The notes beneath the pieces were generated by a model. The model made no database searches. It saw only the letters and a program-made list of their open reading frames with translations, and had not been told where the DNA came from. DNA of 64,000 nt from Afipia sp. (GTDB lineage: Bacteria; Pseudomonadota; Alphaproteobacteria; Rhizobiales; Xanthobacteraceae): positions 620,001 through 684,000 of the forward strand of contig JACQDM010000002.1 of the NCBI GenBank assembly GCA_016201045.1, read 5' to 3'. Positions 8,353 through 19,957 of this stretch are shown here, piece by piece. Made by a program: the position numbers and the translations under genes. How positions within the stretch are numbered: position 1 is the stretch's first letter; every line of letters begins with the position of its first letter.

Positions 8353-8892
8353 ATGAGGAATTTCAATCGCCGCTGGGCAGCGGCAATTTCAGTATTTGCA
8401 GCGGTCGTCGTGAGCCCTGCGGTTTCGGTGGCCGCTCCTTCCGGAGCGCTGAACAAGACGGTGACGATCTCCTTCGTGTCTTCGGGCATGGCAACATCGG
8501 CGATGGGCCAGCAGAAGAGCTTCAACACCTCGGTTCAGCGCATTGTCTACATCAGCAGCGCGGGCCGCCTGTTCATGAAGCACACCGCGTCAAACGGTAA
8601 ATTCCAGCGCGGCGGCACGTTCGATCCGGACAATACGAGTGCGAGCCACGGCGGCAGCTTCAACTTTCAGGGCGACAAGCTGGTTGGCGTGATTTCCTAT
8701 GCGGGCGGCGCGCGCCAGATCACCGCGACATTCGATCCCAGCTTTTCAAGTTGCACAGCCAACATCATCGAAGGCGCGGTCGGCGGCAAGATGCAGCGCA
8801 AGGGTCCGAACGGCGAGATGTACACGCTCACCGGCGTGACGACATCCCAGCCAAGCTGTTCGGTGCAGAGCGGCAACGCATTCGCGCAATAG
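8353..8892 (+). CDS. Secreted protein, second of two tandem paralogues
   Basis: The 179-residue protein has a signal peptide MRNFNRRWAAAISVFAAVVV (residues 1 to about 27). Its mature domain is paralogous to the product of 7684-8214, sharing ALNKTVTI, ISSAGRLFM, GGARQITATFDPSFSSCTA and the C-terminal SCSVQSGNAFAQ. The start at 8353 has AGGGGGAA (8341-8348) at good spacing and replaces an in-frame upstream codon at 8323. The two genes arose by tandem duplication and then diverged widely outside the GGARQ/TFDPSF core. Function unknown. Confidence 0.75.
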   Translation: MRNFNRRWAAAISVFAAVVVSPAVSVAAPSGALNKTVTISFVSSGMATSAMGQQKSFNTSVQRIVYISSAGRLFMKHTASNGKFQRGGTFDPDNTSASHGGSFNFQGDKLVGVISYAGGARQITATFDPSFSSCTANIIEGAVGGKMQRKGPNGEMYTLTGVTTSQPSCSVQSGNAFAQ

Positions 8893-9354
8893 TCAGGCTT
8901 TCCTCTTCATTCGCTTGATCGTGCCTGAAAACGTGAACAGCGGGCGCCCGCCGCACACCAGCGTGCCGCGCAAGAAAATCAGCGAGCCGCCGGCACGCGT
9001 AATGCCGCCGGTGGCTTCGATCAGGTCACCTTCCTTTGCTGCGTCGAGAAACTCGCACGCGAAAGACACGGTAACGGCTGGCGCTTCCAGTTCGCGCGCG
9101 GCAAACGCAAACAGGCAATAATCGGCGAACGTCATGTAGCAACCGCCGTGAACGTTACGCATGCCGTTGAGATGCTTCCTCTCGACACGGAATGCACAGC
9201 GCACGCTGCCGTCGTCCTCGAAGCGATGCCAGAACGGGCCGTTGTTGGACTCGAAAGAGTCGCGGCTCCAGGTCCGCCAGCCGGCGAATTCGCCTTCGGT
9301 CGCGATCAACAGGTCCGGACGTGGGCGGGGTGATTTTTGCAGGATGTCGTTCAA
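8893..9354 (-). CDS. PaaI-like hotdog-fold thioesterase
   Basis: The 153-residue protein has the hotdog helix and catalytic loop [23 protein letters not shown] beta-rich half with [21 protein letters not shown] and a C-terminal [12 protein letters not shown] follow. Members hydrolyse acyl-CoA thioesters; the substrate here is not visible. Its stop directly abuts that of the convergent secreted paralogue at 8892. Its start lies 186 bases from the divergent purL start. Confidence 0.85.
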   Translation of the reverse strand: MNDILQKSPRPRPDLLIATEGEFAGWRTWSRDSFESNNGPFWHRFEDDGSVRCAFRVERKHLNGMRNVHGGCYMTFADYCLFAFAARELEAPAVTVSFACEFLDAAKEGDLIEATGGITRAGGSLIFLRGTLVCGGRPLFTFSGTIKRMKRKA

Positions 9355-9540
9355 GGCCGGTCGGCTCCGTCAATGGTCGGTCGCGTGTTTCGTCTTAAAT
9401 CGTATCCCGAACTGATGCGCAAACTGGCTCTTTCGCAGGTGTCCCCAGCTTTGCGCGGAATGCGCAGAAGTGGCAGCAAAAAGCCCTTTTCTCATGTGCT
9501 TGATCCACATAAGAAGAGGCTTAGATCGCGTATCGGCAGC

Positions 9541-11751
<2,211 letters not shown>

Positions 11752-11846
11752 GACCATCCGCTGCCGCTGCGATACTTGCGCGGCTCCGATCATGCGCTAG
11801 ACTCTGAATGTGCCGCTGCCGGGCGGAAGATCAGGAGACGTCAAGA

Positions 11847-12083
11847 ATGCCGATGGATGCCCGCGAAATCGAATCCATGATCAAGGCCGCGCTGCCCGAC
11901 GCCAAGGTCGAGATTCGCGATTTGGCCGGCGACGGCGATCATTATGCGGCAACCGTCATTTCGGAATCGTTTCGCGGCAAATCCCGCGTGCAGCAGCACA
12001 AGCTGGTTTACGATTCGCTGAAAGGTCAGATGGGCGGAGTCCTGCACGCGCTGGCGCTGCAGACCGGCGTGCCGGAATCCTGA
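11847..12083 (+). CDS. BolA-family protein
   Basis: This 78-residue BolA-like protein probably partners a monothiol glutaredoxin in iron-sulphur trafficking. It shows LAGDGDHYAATVISESFRGK and the conserved VQQHKLVYDSL with the invariant His of the family. AGGAGA at 11833-11838 supports the ATG at 11847. In many alphaproteobacteria a bolA gene of this kind stands next to grxD after purL. Here grxD lies 3.7 kb away, separated by the LtrA and ergothioneine genes. Confidence 0.9.
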   Translation: MPMDAREIESMIKAALPDAKVEIRDLAGDGDHYAATVISESFRGKSRVQQHKLVYDSLKGQMGGVLHALALQTGVPES

Positions 12084-12090
12084 TCGCCCG

Positions 12091-13287
12091 ATGCGTCTCG
12101 TAAAGCGATCGCTGCTACGCGCGACATCGTCACACGGCCATCATCGCGTCACCTATGTCGAATTGTTCTTCGATCTCGTGTTCGTGTTTGCGATCACGCA
12201 GATTTCCCACACCATGCTGGCGCATTTCACGCCGCTTGGAGTCCTGCAAACCGCAATCCTGATGTTCGCGGTGTGGTGGGTCTGGGTTTTTACGTCCTGG
12301 ATCACCAACTGGCTCGATCCCGACAAGACGCCGGTGCGCGTCATGCTGTTCGGTCTGATGCTCGCGGGGCTCGTACTGTCGACCTCAATCCCGAAAGCCT
12401 TCGAGAGCAGGGGACTGGCGTTCGCGCTGGCCTATGTGGCGATGCAGGTTGGCCGCAGCGCGTTCTTTCTTTTCACGTTGCCGAAATCGGAAACCGGCCA
12501 CCGGAGCAACTTCGTTCGGATTTTGATCTGGTTTGCGGCCAGCGGCGCAATCTGGATCGCCGGGGGTCTTCTCGAGGGACAAGCGCGTCTCGTGCTCTGG
12601 ATCGTCGCTATCGCAATCGAATATGTCGGACCTTCGGCCCGTTTCTGGACGCCGGGATTGGGGGCCACGAAGTATCGCGACTGGCAGGTCGAAGGTGGCC
12701 ACATGGCCGAGCGCGCCGCACTGTTTATCATTATTGCGCTCGGCGAATCCGTTGTCATCACCGGAGCGACCTTTTCCGAAGCGTCATGGGCTGCGCCGAT
12801 GATTGCCGCATTCATCATTGCCATGCTCGGGAGCATCGCGATGTGGTGGATTTATTTCCATATCGGTGCGGAAGCGGGGTCGGAGCACATCTCGCAGATG
12901 GAGGAGACCGGCCCTATGGCGCGGCTGGCCTACACCTATCTGCATCTGCTGATCGTCGCGGGTATCGTCGTCTCTGCGGTCGGCGACGAACTTCTGTTGG
13001 CCCACCCTGACGGGCATTCGGGGGTAAAAGAAATTATAGGCATCGTCGGCGGCGCGCTGATCTATCTCGTCGGCGTGATCCTGTTCAAGCACACCATTCA
13101 CGGCCGGTTTCAGCTGTCGCATCTCATCGGCATTACTCTGCTTGGACTATCGATTCCGGCTGCGCCGAACCTGCCGCCGCTCGCGCTCGGCGCGCTGACG
13201 TCGGTCATTCTGATGATCGTCGCAGGGTGGGAAGCGTGGTCGCTTCGCAGCAGGACACCTGTCGAGCCGGAAATCCAAAAGCCTTAA
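12091..13287 (+). CDS. LtrA-like (low temperature requirement A) membrane protein
   Basis: The 398-residue protein is very hydrophobic, with around ten membrane segments. It carries the LtrA family start HRVTYVELFFDLVFVFAITQ. Other landmarks are SWITNWLDPDKTPVR and HMAERAALFIIIALGESVVITG. LtrA was named from a Listeria cold-growth mutant and its biochemical role is not known. It starts eight bases after the bolA stop. Its stop overlaps the stop of the convergent egtD by four bases. Confidence 0.88.
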   Translation: MRLVKRSLLRATSSHGHHRVTYVELFFDLVFVFAITQISHTMLAHFTPLGVLQTAILMFAVWWVWVFTSWITNWLDPDKTPVRVMLFGLMLAGLVLSTSIPKAFESRGLAFALAYVAMQVGRSAFFLFTLPKSETGHRSNFVRILIWFAASGAIWIAGGLLEGQARLVLWIVAIAIEYVGPSARFWTPGLGATKYRDWQVEGGHMAERAALFIIIALGESVVITGATFSEASWAAPMIAAFIIAMLGSIAMWWIYFHIGAEAGSEHISQMEETGPMARLAYTYLHLLIVAGIVVSAVGDELLLAHPDGHSGVKEIIGIVGGALIYLVGVILFKHTIHGRFQLSHLIGITLLGLSIPAAPNLPPLALGALTSVILMIVAGWEAWSLRSRTPVEPEIQKP

Positions 13288-14255
13288 GCGCCGACGACCA
13301 GCGCGTGGACTGAGAACATCCGGTCCGGATCGGTCCACGACGATTGCCGCTTCCAGCCTGCGCCGCGCGCGAGCGCCGCGAGCCGGTCGAGGCTATATTT
13401 GTAGCTGCTCTCGGTGTGAATGCTTTCGCCCGCTCGGAATGCGTAAGAGTTTCCAAGCACGCGCACGGTCTGCGCCTTCTTGGCGATGAGGTGCATCTCA
13501 ATGCGGTGCCGTTCACGATTATAGATCGCTCGGTGGACGAAGTTCGGGAGATCGAAATTGCCGCCGAGGTCGCGGTTGATCCGCACGAGCACGTTGGAAT
13601 TGAATTGTGCAGTGACGCCTGCTGCATCGTTGTAGGCGTCGTGAAGCACGCGTTCGTCCTTCTCCAGATCGACGCCGATGATCATCGTGGCACCGTTGCC
13701 CAAAATATCGCGCGCACTTTTTAGAAAGGCACAGGCCTCATGCGGATCGAAATTGCCGATCGTCGAGCCGGGGAAGAAGCCGACTTTTGGCATGTCTTTC
13801 ACTTCGGGCGGAAGCGCAAACGGCTTGGTGAAGTCTGCTATCACCGGATAGACGGCAAGGTCTGGAAAATCATTTCGCAGGCCCTCGGCCTGAGCATTGA
13901 GAAAATCGCCGGAAATATCGACAGGCACATAGGCGTCGAACGAACATTGATGCAGCATCAAACGGACTTTGGTGGTCGCGCCAGCGCCGAATTCGACCAG
14001 TGCCGCGCCTTCCGGAATTGCAGCCGCGATGTCCGCGCCACGATCGCGCAAAATGCGCAATTCCGTTCGCGTTGGATAATATTCCGGCAGCAGCGTGATC
14101 TGCTCGAACAGCTTCGATCCAGCCTCGTCGTAGAAATATTTCGGAGGCAGCTGCTTGGGATGCTGGGACAATCCCGACGCGACATCCTCCGCGAATGCAG
14201 CGTTAGAATCGTCAAGCAGTGGAGTGTTGGCCAGCGCGGTCACATGAACGTTCAT
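13284..14255 (-). CDS. egtD: L-histidine N-alpha-methyltransferase
   Basis: The 323-residue EgtD trimethylates histidine to hercynine with S-adenosylmethionine, the first step of ergothioneine synthesis. It has LPPKYFYDEAGSKLFEQIT and LPEYYPTRTE near the N-terminus. The SAM-binding LVEFGAGATTKVRLML, GFFPGSTIGNF and HTESSYKYS follow. Length and motif order are canonical. It lies 21 bases downstream of egtB in the same direction, so the two form an egtBD operon. No egtC or egtE is visible nearby; alphaproteobacteria often have a shortened pathway. Confidence 0.95.
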   Translation of the reverse strand: MNVHVTALANTPLLDDSNAAFAEDVASGLSQHPKQLPPKYFYDEAGSKLFEQITLLPEYYPTRTELRILRDRGADIAAAIPEGAALVEFGAGATTKVRLMLHQCSFDAYVPVDISGDFLNAQAEGLRNDFPDLAVYPVIADFTKPFALPPEVKDMPKVGFFPGSTIGNFDPHEACAFLKSARDILGNGATMIIGVDLEKDERVLHDAYNDAAGVTAQFNSNVLVRINRDLGGNFDLPNFVHRAIYNRERHRIEMHLIAKKAQTVRVLGNSYAFRAGESIHTESSYKYSLDRLAALARGAGWKRQSSWTDPDRMFSVHALVVGA

Positions 14256-14276
14256 GGCGATCTCGTTGCGTTTAGG

Positions 14277-15536
14277 TCAGAGCGAATAGTCGGCGAGCCG
14301 CAAGCCGGTGAATTGCCAGCGGTGGTGCGGATAGAAGAAGTTACGATATGAAATACGGCTGTGGCCGTCCGGAGTTGCAACCGACGAGCCGCGCAGCACC
14401 AGTTGATTGACCATGAATTTGCCGTTGTATTCGCCGAGCGCGCCTTCAATGGCGCGGTAGCCGGGATAGGGCGAATAGGAACTGCGCGTCCACTGCCACA
14501 CGATGCCGAAGGCGTCGTTCAGTTGACCGGCGCGCGCAGCGACTTCCCATTCCTTCTCGGTGGGCAGATGCTTTCCGCTCCAGCGCGTAAACGCATCGGC
14601 CTCGTAGTAGCTGACGTGCGAGACGGGTGCCGCAAGATCGACGTCCTGCAGGCCACCGAGCGTCATGATCTTCCAGTTTCCGTTGATCTTGCGCCAGTGA
14701 CCGGGTGCCTGCCATTCCTCGTTCGATGCGGCAGCATGACCGTCCATCAGCCACAGTGTGGGCGATGTGTAGCCGCCGTCTTCCATGAATGCCAACCATT
14801 CAGCGTTAGTGACAAGATTGCGTGCGAGCTTCACTGGGCCGACGAGCGCGCGGTGCGGAGGCTTCTCATTGTCGAAATGAAACGTATCGCCCTGATGGCC
14901 GATGGTGTGAATGCCTTCGGTCAGTGTCACCCATTCGTCGCCACTCCGCGCCGCTTTCGGGAAGCGCCATTTCGGATCGTAGGCGGGCGGAATTGGATTC
15001 TGCGCAAAGGCGTGAAGAATATCGGTTAGCATCAATTCCTGATGCTGCTGCTCGTGATTAAGGCCGACTTCGATGAGGGGTTCGAGCGATGCGAGTTTTG
15101 CCTCGTCCGCTTCGCCGAAGAACTTCGCCACCGCCGCATCGACATGCTTGCGGTAGGCTGTGACCTCGTCGGCACCGGGGCGGGTGAGATGACCGCGCTG
15201 CGCGCGTGCATGACGCGGTCCAGCGCTGACGTAGTATGAGTTGAAGATGTAGGCGTAGTCGGGATGGTACGGCGTGTAGCCGGGGCTGTGCTCGCCGAGC
15301 AGGAACTGCTCCCAGAACCACGTCACGTGCGCGCGGTGCCATTTGATCGGGCTCGCGTCCGGCATGGACTGCACCACCTGATCCTCTGGCGACAGTGGCG
15401 CAGCGCGCCGCTCGGTCTCGTCACGCACCGTGCGAAAGGCCGTCAGCAGTCGCTCTGCGAGGCCAGAAGAGGATTCGGACGGATTTGAAAGGGAAGCCGT
15501 GGCGGGCGTCTTTGGTAGGGCAGCCTGATTCGTCAC
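14277..15536 (-). CDS. egtB: Ergothioneine biosynthesis protein EgtB (hercynine oxygenase)
   Basis: The 419-residue EgtB is an iron-dependent sulphoxide synthase joining hercynine to a thiol donor. The N-terminal DinB-like domain has the iron-binding histidines in WHRAH (66-70) and NHEQQHQEL (160-168). The C-terminal formylglycine-enzyme-like domain (about 200-419) includes PVSHVSYYEADAFTRWSGK and LPTEKEWEVAAR. It heads the egtBD operon. Whether the thiol donor is cysteine or gamma-glutamylcysteine cannot be told from the sequence. Confidence 0.94.
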   Translation of the reverse strand: MTNQAALPKTPATASLSNPSESSSGLAERLLTAFRTVRDETERRAAPLSPEDQVVQSMPDASPIKWHRAHVTWFWEQFLLGEHSPGYTPYHPDYAYIFNSYYVSAGPRHARAQRGHLTRPGADEVTAYRKHVDAAVAKFFGEADEAKLASLEPLIEVGLNHEQQHQELMLTDILHAFAQNPIPPAYDPKWRFPKAARSGDEWVTLTEGIHTIGHQGDTFHFDNEKPPHRALVGPVKLARNLVTNAEWLAFMEDGGYTSPTLWLMDGHAAASNEEWQAPGHWRKINGNWKIMTLGGLQDVDLAAPVSHVSYYEADAFTRWSGKHLPTEKEWEVAARAGQLNDAFGIVWQWTRSSYSPYPGYRAIEGALGEYNGKFMVNQLVLRGSSVATPDGHSRISYRNFFYPHHRWQFTGLRLADYSL

Positions 15537-15834
15537 GACGGTCTCCGGTTTTGGAGAGAACGGTGCTTCGGACTATCCGTTCCGAAGCAGGGTTGTTCCT
15601 AAATAGGGCCTTCCTGAGAAGATAAAAGGCATCCCCGGCCATGATTTGGATACGCGGCGGCTATGGCCGCCGTTACGCTTTCTCGCGCATTCGAGTGGGA
15701 AAGCATGGCTCCCACGCGGCAATTTGATTGGGCTGGGGAACCGTTTCGGGCTACATATATGATTGAAATGAAGGCTGATCGGCGATCCGGCCTTCAGCAG
15801 GCCGATCCTGCGCAAAAATTCAAAGGACGGGACT

Positions 15835-16170
15835 ATGAGCATCGAGCAATTCATCGAAAACGAGGTGAAGTCCAACGACGTGGTGCTTTTCATGAAGGGC
15901 ACGCCGCAGTTTCCGCAGTGCGGATTTTCCGGTCAGGTCGTCCAGATCCTCGACCATGTCGGTGCGGCGTATAAGGGCCTCAACGTCCTCGAATCGTCCG
16001 AACTGCGCGACGGCATCAAGATCTATTCGAACTGGCCGACCATTCCCCAGCTTTACGTGAAGGGCGAATTCATCGGCGGCTGCGACATCATCCGCGAGAT
16101 GTTCCAGGCAGGCGAATTACAGCAGTTGCTCGCCGACAAGGGCGTCGCCGTTCAGCAGACTGCTGGCTGA
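15835..16170 (+). CDS. grxD: Grx4-family monothiol glutaredoxin
   Basis: The 111-residue protein carries the CGFS active site (FPQCGFSG, Cys29), WPTIPQLYV and GGCDI, all hallmarks of monothiol glutaredoxins that bind a [2Fe-2S] cluster with BolA proteins. The ATG follows AAAGGACGGG. The 298-base gap before it holds a GC-rich hairpin near 15655-15673 and no gene. A stem-loop terminator lies downstream. Confidence 0.95.
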   Translation: MSIEQFIENEVKSNDVVLFMKGTPQFPQCGFSGQVVQILDHVGAAYKGLNVLESSELRDGIKIYSNWPTIPQLYVKGEFIGGCDIIREMFQAGELQQLLADKGVAVQQTAG

Positions 16171-16195
16171 TCCACGATGTCAGTTTGATCCGTTG

Positions 16196-16222
16196 TTCGG
16201 GCAGGCCTCGCGCCTGCCCGAA
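16196..16222. terminator. Stem-loop terminator between grxD and the threonine aldolase gene
   Basis: A perfect 10-bp stem TTCGGGCAGG/CCTGCCCGAA with a 7-base loop lies between two convergent genes. On the plus strand a TTTT follows after four bases. It can serve both directions. Confidence 0.75.
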
Positions 16223-16228
16223 TGCGTT

Positions 16229-17296
16229 TTAGGCTTGCGCGACAATCTGCCGGACGGCGGCAATCATCTCATCGACCATCGCCGTCGTGACGTCGAGATG
16301 CGTGCAGGCCCTGATGCGGTGATCGAGCGCGCCGACCAGAATGCCGCGCGAATCCAGTTCGGAAATCAACCGCTTGGTATCGACGCCCGAATTCGCCGGG
16401 TCGAAGAACACCAGATTGGTCTGGGGCTGGTTCACTGCGATGCCGGGGATTTGCGCGAGGCCTCGCGCGAGTGCGCGTGCATTGGTGTGATCGTCCTTGA
16501 GGCGGTCGACATGATGATCGAGCGCGTAGATGCAGGCGGCGGCATTGATGCCGCTTTGGCGCATCGCGCCACCGAGGCGCTGCTTCCAGCGCCAGACTTC
16601 ATCGATGAATTCGGCGCTGCCCGCAATCACGGCACCCACGGGCGCGCCGAGACCTTTGCTGAAATCGATCCAGACCGAGTCCCAGCCATTCGAAAAATCT
16701 TTCGCTGATACGCCGCTGGCGACGACGGCATTCATCAGCCGTGCGCCATCCATATGGGTGAAAAGTTTATTGTCGCGCGCGATATCGACGATCTCATCGA
16801 GATCGGATTTTCTCCACACCGTTCCGCCACCAATATTCGCCGTCTGCTCGACCGTGACGACGCGCTGCGGCGCGGAGTAGCGGTTTGGCCGAACGATAGC
16901 CGCGCGCAGCGTCTCAGGTGCGAAGATGCCATCTTCGCCTGCAAGCGGTGTGATCTGAAATCCGCCGAGCGCGGCATGTGCGCCGCCTTCACGCGTCAGA
17001 ACATGCGCGGAGGGATGTGCTAAAATTTCATCGCCGTGGCGGCAGCGCACCAGCGTCGCCGCGATATTGCACATCGTGCCGGACGGCATGAATACCGCGG
17101 CCTGCTTGCCGAGAAGGCTCGCGACGCGGTCGCACAATTCGTTTGTGGTCGGATCGTCCCCGATCTGCTCGTCGCCGACCTTCGCGCGCATCATTGCCTC
17201 GCGCATGGCGGACGTCGGGCGCGTCTGCGTGTCCGACATCAGGTTGATGCGGATCGGCGGCGATTTCGGATCGCGGGGTGTAGGGGTCATTTTCAT
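16229..17296 (-). CDS. ltaE: Low-specificity L-threonine aldolase
   Basis: The 355-residue PLP enzyme cleaves threonine and allo-threonine to glycine and acetaldehyde. It has the SDTQTRPTSAMREAM start, AVFMPSGTMCN, LFTHMDGARLMNA (Asp that pairs with the PLP ring), and the PLP lysine in WIDFSKGLGAPVG. It is full length. The short N-terminal extension before MSDTQTRP makes a start at an internal Met possible. It is divergent from the beta-lactamase-fold gene. Confidence 0.9.
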   Translation of the reverse strand: MKMTPTPRDPKSPPIRINLMSDTQTRPTSAMREAMMRAKVGDEQIGDDPTTNELCDRVASLLGKQAAVFMPSGTMCNIAATLVRCRHGDEILAHPSAHVLTREGGAHAALGGFQITPLAGEDGIFAPETLRAAIVRPNRYSAPQRVVTVEQTANIGGGTVWRKSDLDEIVDIARDNKLFTHMDGARLMNAVVASGVSAKDFSNGWDSVWIDFSKGLGAPVGAVIAGSAEFIDEVWRWKQRLGGAMRQSGINAAACIYALDHHVDRLKDDHTNARALARGLAQIPGIAVNQPQTNLVFFDPANSGVDTKRLISELDSRGILVGALDHRIRACTHLDVTTAMVDEMIAAVRQIVAQA

Positions 17297-17402
17297 GGAG
17301 TTGGTGTAGTCAAAAAGCGGGCATGATCCAAGATCGTAGATCGCTATGCGCGGATGGTCTCAGCGGATAGAGTTCACGGTCGTACTGACAGGAATTTTCG
17401 TC

Positions 17403-18656
17403 TTGAACCGCTTTGCCTCTGCCATCGTTCTCTTCGCAGGATTGATCTCGTCGACAGCCACATTGGCGGAGCCGCTGGGCAAGACCGATGCGGTCAAGGC
17501 CGGTTTTCTTCCTGAGCGGCTGTCACGCATCAAAACCTATCTGGAACATGAAATTGCGCTGAAGCGGATTCCCGGCGCGATCGTGCTGATCCGCCGCCGC
17601 GGCCAGACCGCGTATTACGAAGGCTTTGGTACGCGCAGTCCTGCGACTGGCATGCCGATGACGCCCGACACGATCTTCACGCTTTTTTCGATGACGAAGC
17701 CGATTACGTCTGTCGCGGCGATGGTGCTCGTCGAGGAGGGGAAACTCGCGCTCGACGCCGAGGTCGGCCAATATATCCCGTCGTTTTACAACATCAAAGT
17801 TGGCGTCGAGAAAGCGGGCGCCGGCGGCAGGCCGGAGCTTGATCTTGCTGCGCCGAACCGCCCGATTTTGATCCACGATCTGTTGCGGCAGAGCGCTGGC
17901 ATTCCTTACGCTTCGCTCGCTTACGGTGTGGTCAAGAAGCCCTACGAAGACGCAAGGCTGCTCAGCGGCGATCTGACGAACGCCGAGCTTGCCGATCGCA
18001 TCGCCGCCTTGCCGCTGATCGCCAATCCCGGCGAATACTGGGTTTACGGTCACGCCACCGATGTTTTGGGTGCGGTGATCGAGAAAGTATCCGGACAGAC
18101 GCTTTATGACTTCGAGAAGTCGCATCTGCTCGATCCGCTCGGCATGACGAATACGAGCTTCTTCGTCACCGATGCAGCAAAACTGAAATTGATCGCCGAG
18201 CCGAATGCCAACGAAAAATTCGACCGCGATCCGCGCGTCGTGCAGAAATGGCAGTCAGGCGGCGGCGGCATGGTGGCTTCGATCGAGGACTATGCGCGCT
18301 TCGTGCAGATGTTGATGAATGGCGGCGAACTCGACGGCAAGCGCATCCTTGGCCGCAAGACGGTGGAGTTCATGACCGCAAACCACATCGGTCCCGCGTC
18401 CGGTGTGAAACCGTGGGCATACTACTTTCCTGGCGCGGGCTACGGTTTCGGCCTCGGCGTTGCGGTACGGACCGAGCAGGGGGTCAACCATTGGCCGGGA
18501 TCGATCGGCGAATTCGAATGGAGCGGCGGCAGCGGCGTTTATTTTCTCGCCGATCCGAAGGAAGACATGTTCGCCATCCTGATGATGCAGACGCAAACCC
18601 AGCGCGGGCGCATTCAGTCGGCCTTCAAAAGCATGGTTTATGGTGCGCTGAAGTAG
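17403..18656 (+). CDS. Secreted serine hydrolase of the class C beta-lactamase fold
   Basis: The protein of about 417 residues has an N-terminal signal (LNRFASAIVLFAGLISSTA) and the SxxK motif SMTK in FTLFSMTKPITSVAAMVLVEEG. YGHATDVLG is in the position of the YxN element. A domain typical of beta-lactamase-related esterases and peptidases follows. Substrate unknown; real antibiotic hydrolysis is only one possibility. I prefer a TTG start at 17403, preceded by AGGA and directly followed by the signal peptide. The frame opens at 17346 without a good site. A bidirectional terminator follows. Confidence 0.82.
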   Translation: MNRFASAIVLFAGLISSTATLAEPLGKTDAVKAGFLPERLSRIKTYLEHEIALKRIPGAIVLIRRRGQTAYYEGFGTRSPATGMPMTPDTIFTLFSMTKPITSVAAMVLVEEGKLALDAEVGQYIPSFYNIKVGVEKAGAGGRPELDLAAPNRPILIHDLLRQSAGIPYASLAYGVVKKPYEDARLLSGDLTNAELADRIAALPLIANPGEYWVYGHATDVLGAVIEKVSGQTLYDFEKSHLLDPLGMTNTSFFVTDAAKLKLIAEPNANEKFDRDPRVVQKWQSGGGGMVASIEDYARFVQMLMNGGELDGKRILGRKTVEFMTANHIGPASGVKPWAYYFPGAGYGFGLGVAVRTEQGVNHWPGSIGEFEWSGGSGVYFLADPKEDMFAILMMQTQTQRGRIQSAFKSMVYGALK

Positions 18657-18666
18657 CCGCAAACAA

Positions 18667-18692
18667 AAAGGCCGCCCAATGAGGCGGCCTTT
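18667..18692. terminator. Bidirectional terminator between hydrolase gene and rpsD
   Basis: AAAGGCCGCC and GGCGGCCTTT form a 10-bp stem around a short loop. The flanking A-run and T-run make it a rho-independent terminator on both strands, between two convergent genes. Confidence 0.88.
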
Positions 18693-18714
18693 CCAATTCG
18701 ACGCTAATAAAAAG

Positions 18715-19332
18715 TCAGCGCGAATAGAATTCGACAATCAGATGGGGCTCCATCTGGACCGGAAAGGGAACTTCCGACAGGTTCGGAATGCGCGAAACCT
18801 TTGCTGTCTGCTTGCCGTGATCGACGTCGAGAAAATCCGGCACATCGCGCTCGGCCAGCTGATTGGCTTCGAGCACGAAGGTCAGCTGCTTGGACGATTC
18901 CTTGATCTCGATGACGTCGCCGACCTTTACCTTGTAGCTGGCGATATTGACGCGCTTGCCGTTCACCTTGACGTGACCGTGGTTGATGAACTGGCGGGCA
19001 GCGAACATCGTGGAGACAAACTTCGCGCGGTACACGACGGTGTCGAGACGGCGCTCAAGCAGGCCGATAAGGTTCTCGCCCGAGTCACCCTTCATGCGGG
19101 TTGCCTCGACATAGATGGCGTAGAACTGGCGCTCAGAAATGTTGGCGTAGTAGCCCTTCAGTTTCTGCTTGGCGCGCAGCTGCGTGCCGAAGTCGGAGAG
19201 CTTGCCTTTGCGGCGCTGGCCGTGCTGACCGGGGCCGTATTCGCGCTTGTTGACGGGGCTCTTCGGGCGGCCCCAGATATTCTGGCCCATACGGCGATCG
19301 ATCTTGTACTTCGCCTCACTGCGCTTAGTCAT
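18715..19332 (-). CDS. rpsD: 30S ribosomal protein S4
   Basis: The 205-residue S4 is a primary 16S rRNA-binding protein of the small subunit. It begins [20 protein letters not shown] and has the S4 RNA-binding domain [20 protein letters not shown] with [17 protein letters not shown]. It ends VEFYSR. It stands alone, away from the ribosomal protein operons, as in many alphaproteobacteria. Confidence 0.98.
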   Translation of the reverse strand: MTKRSEAKYKIDRRMGQNIWGRPKSPVNKREYGPGQHGQRRKGKLSDFGTQLRAKQKLKGYYANISERQFYAIYVEATRMKGDSGENLIGLLERRLDTVVYRAKFVSTMFAARQFINHGHVKVNGKRVNIASYKVKVGDVIEIKESSKQLTFVLEANQLAERDVPDFLDVDHGKQTAKVSRIPNLSEVPFPVQMEPHLIVEFYSR

Positions 19333-19456
19333 CGCGTCCTCATGTTGAGTTTAAGTGTTTGAGGATCGCGCCCTCCTGTGCACCGGGAATGGTCCAGGTG
19401 CCGACAGATCTACCTCATAAGCCTGACGAGGTGGACCACGGGTCGCGAAACGCAAC

Positions 19457-19478
19457 GCGGGCCGTAAAACGGCCCGCG
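19457..19478. other. Strong GC hairpin upstream of rpsD
   Basis: CGCGGGCCGT and ACGGCCCGCG form a 10-bp stem with a two-base spacer between the rpsD and cupin genes, both on the minus strand. There is no T-run on either side, so it is not a classic terminator. It could end cupin transcripts or affect the rpsD leader. Confidence 0.45.
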
Positions 19479-19540
19479 AGCAGGGTGTTCATAGGTAGAA
19501 AACGCTGCGAAGTCAAACGTTTCGAGGCCGTCTCAGAGCC

Positions 19541-19957
19541 TCATTTCGGGGCTGGGCTGGCGACCGGCTTGTCCTTTTCGACCACATAAACAGCCATTAC
19601 TTTCAAGCCGTTAGGTCCAGCCTTGACATCGTGGGGAACGCCTGCGGGCACCGCATAGGAATCGCCCGGCTTCATCTCTTGATCGGGCTTGCCCTCCATC
19701 ATGAAGGTACCGGAGCCTTCGAGGCAATATCCGGTATCGACGCCCGGATGGGTATGGCGGCCTGCGAAAGTATTGGGGGCGATTTCAGCGACAACGGTGA
19801 TGATGTTGTAGCCAGCCGGAAAGTTTTCGACTTTCTGCAGCGGCGTGCGCTTGATGTTGCTGGCGGGTGCTGGCGCCGGAGCCATCTTGTCTTGTGCCAG
19901 CGCGGCCCCGCCGACGAGCGCGACGACCGACAGGCCGAGTACGATCTTCTTGAGCAT
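19541..19957 (-). CDS. Secreted cupin-domain protein
   Basis: The 138-residue protein has a signal peptide (MLKKIVLGLSVVALVGGAALAQ) and a single cupin barrel. Motif 1 is GRHTHPGVDTGYCLEGSG (two His and a Glu for a metal) and motif 2 is PGDSYAVPAGVPHDVKAG. The role is unknown; such periplasmic cupins are common in this group. The start at 19957 is chosen because GGGAGATAAAC precedes it and the signal peptide begins there. Confidence 0.85.
   Translation of the reverse strand: MLKKIVLGLSVVALVGGAALAQDKMAPAPAPASNIKRTPLQKVENFPAGYNIITVVAEIAPNTFAGRHTHPGVDTGYCLEGSGTFMMEGKPDQEMKPGDSYAVPAGVPHDVKAGPNGLKVMAVYVVEKDKPVASPAPK

Noticed and set aside
17346-17402. Upstream start for the beta-lactamase-fold protein
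   Set aside because: It would place extra residues before the signal peptide and has no ribosome site.
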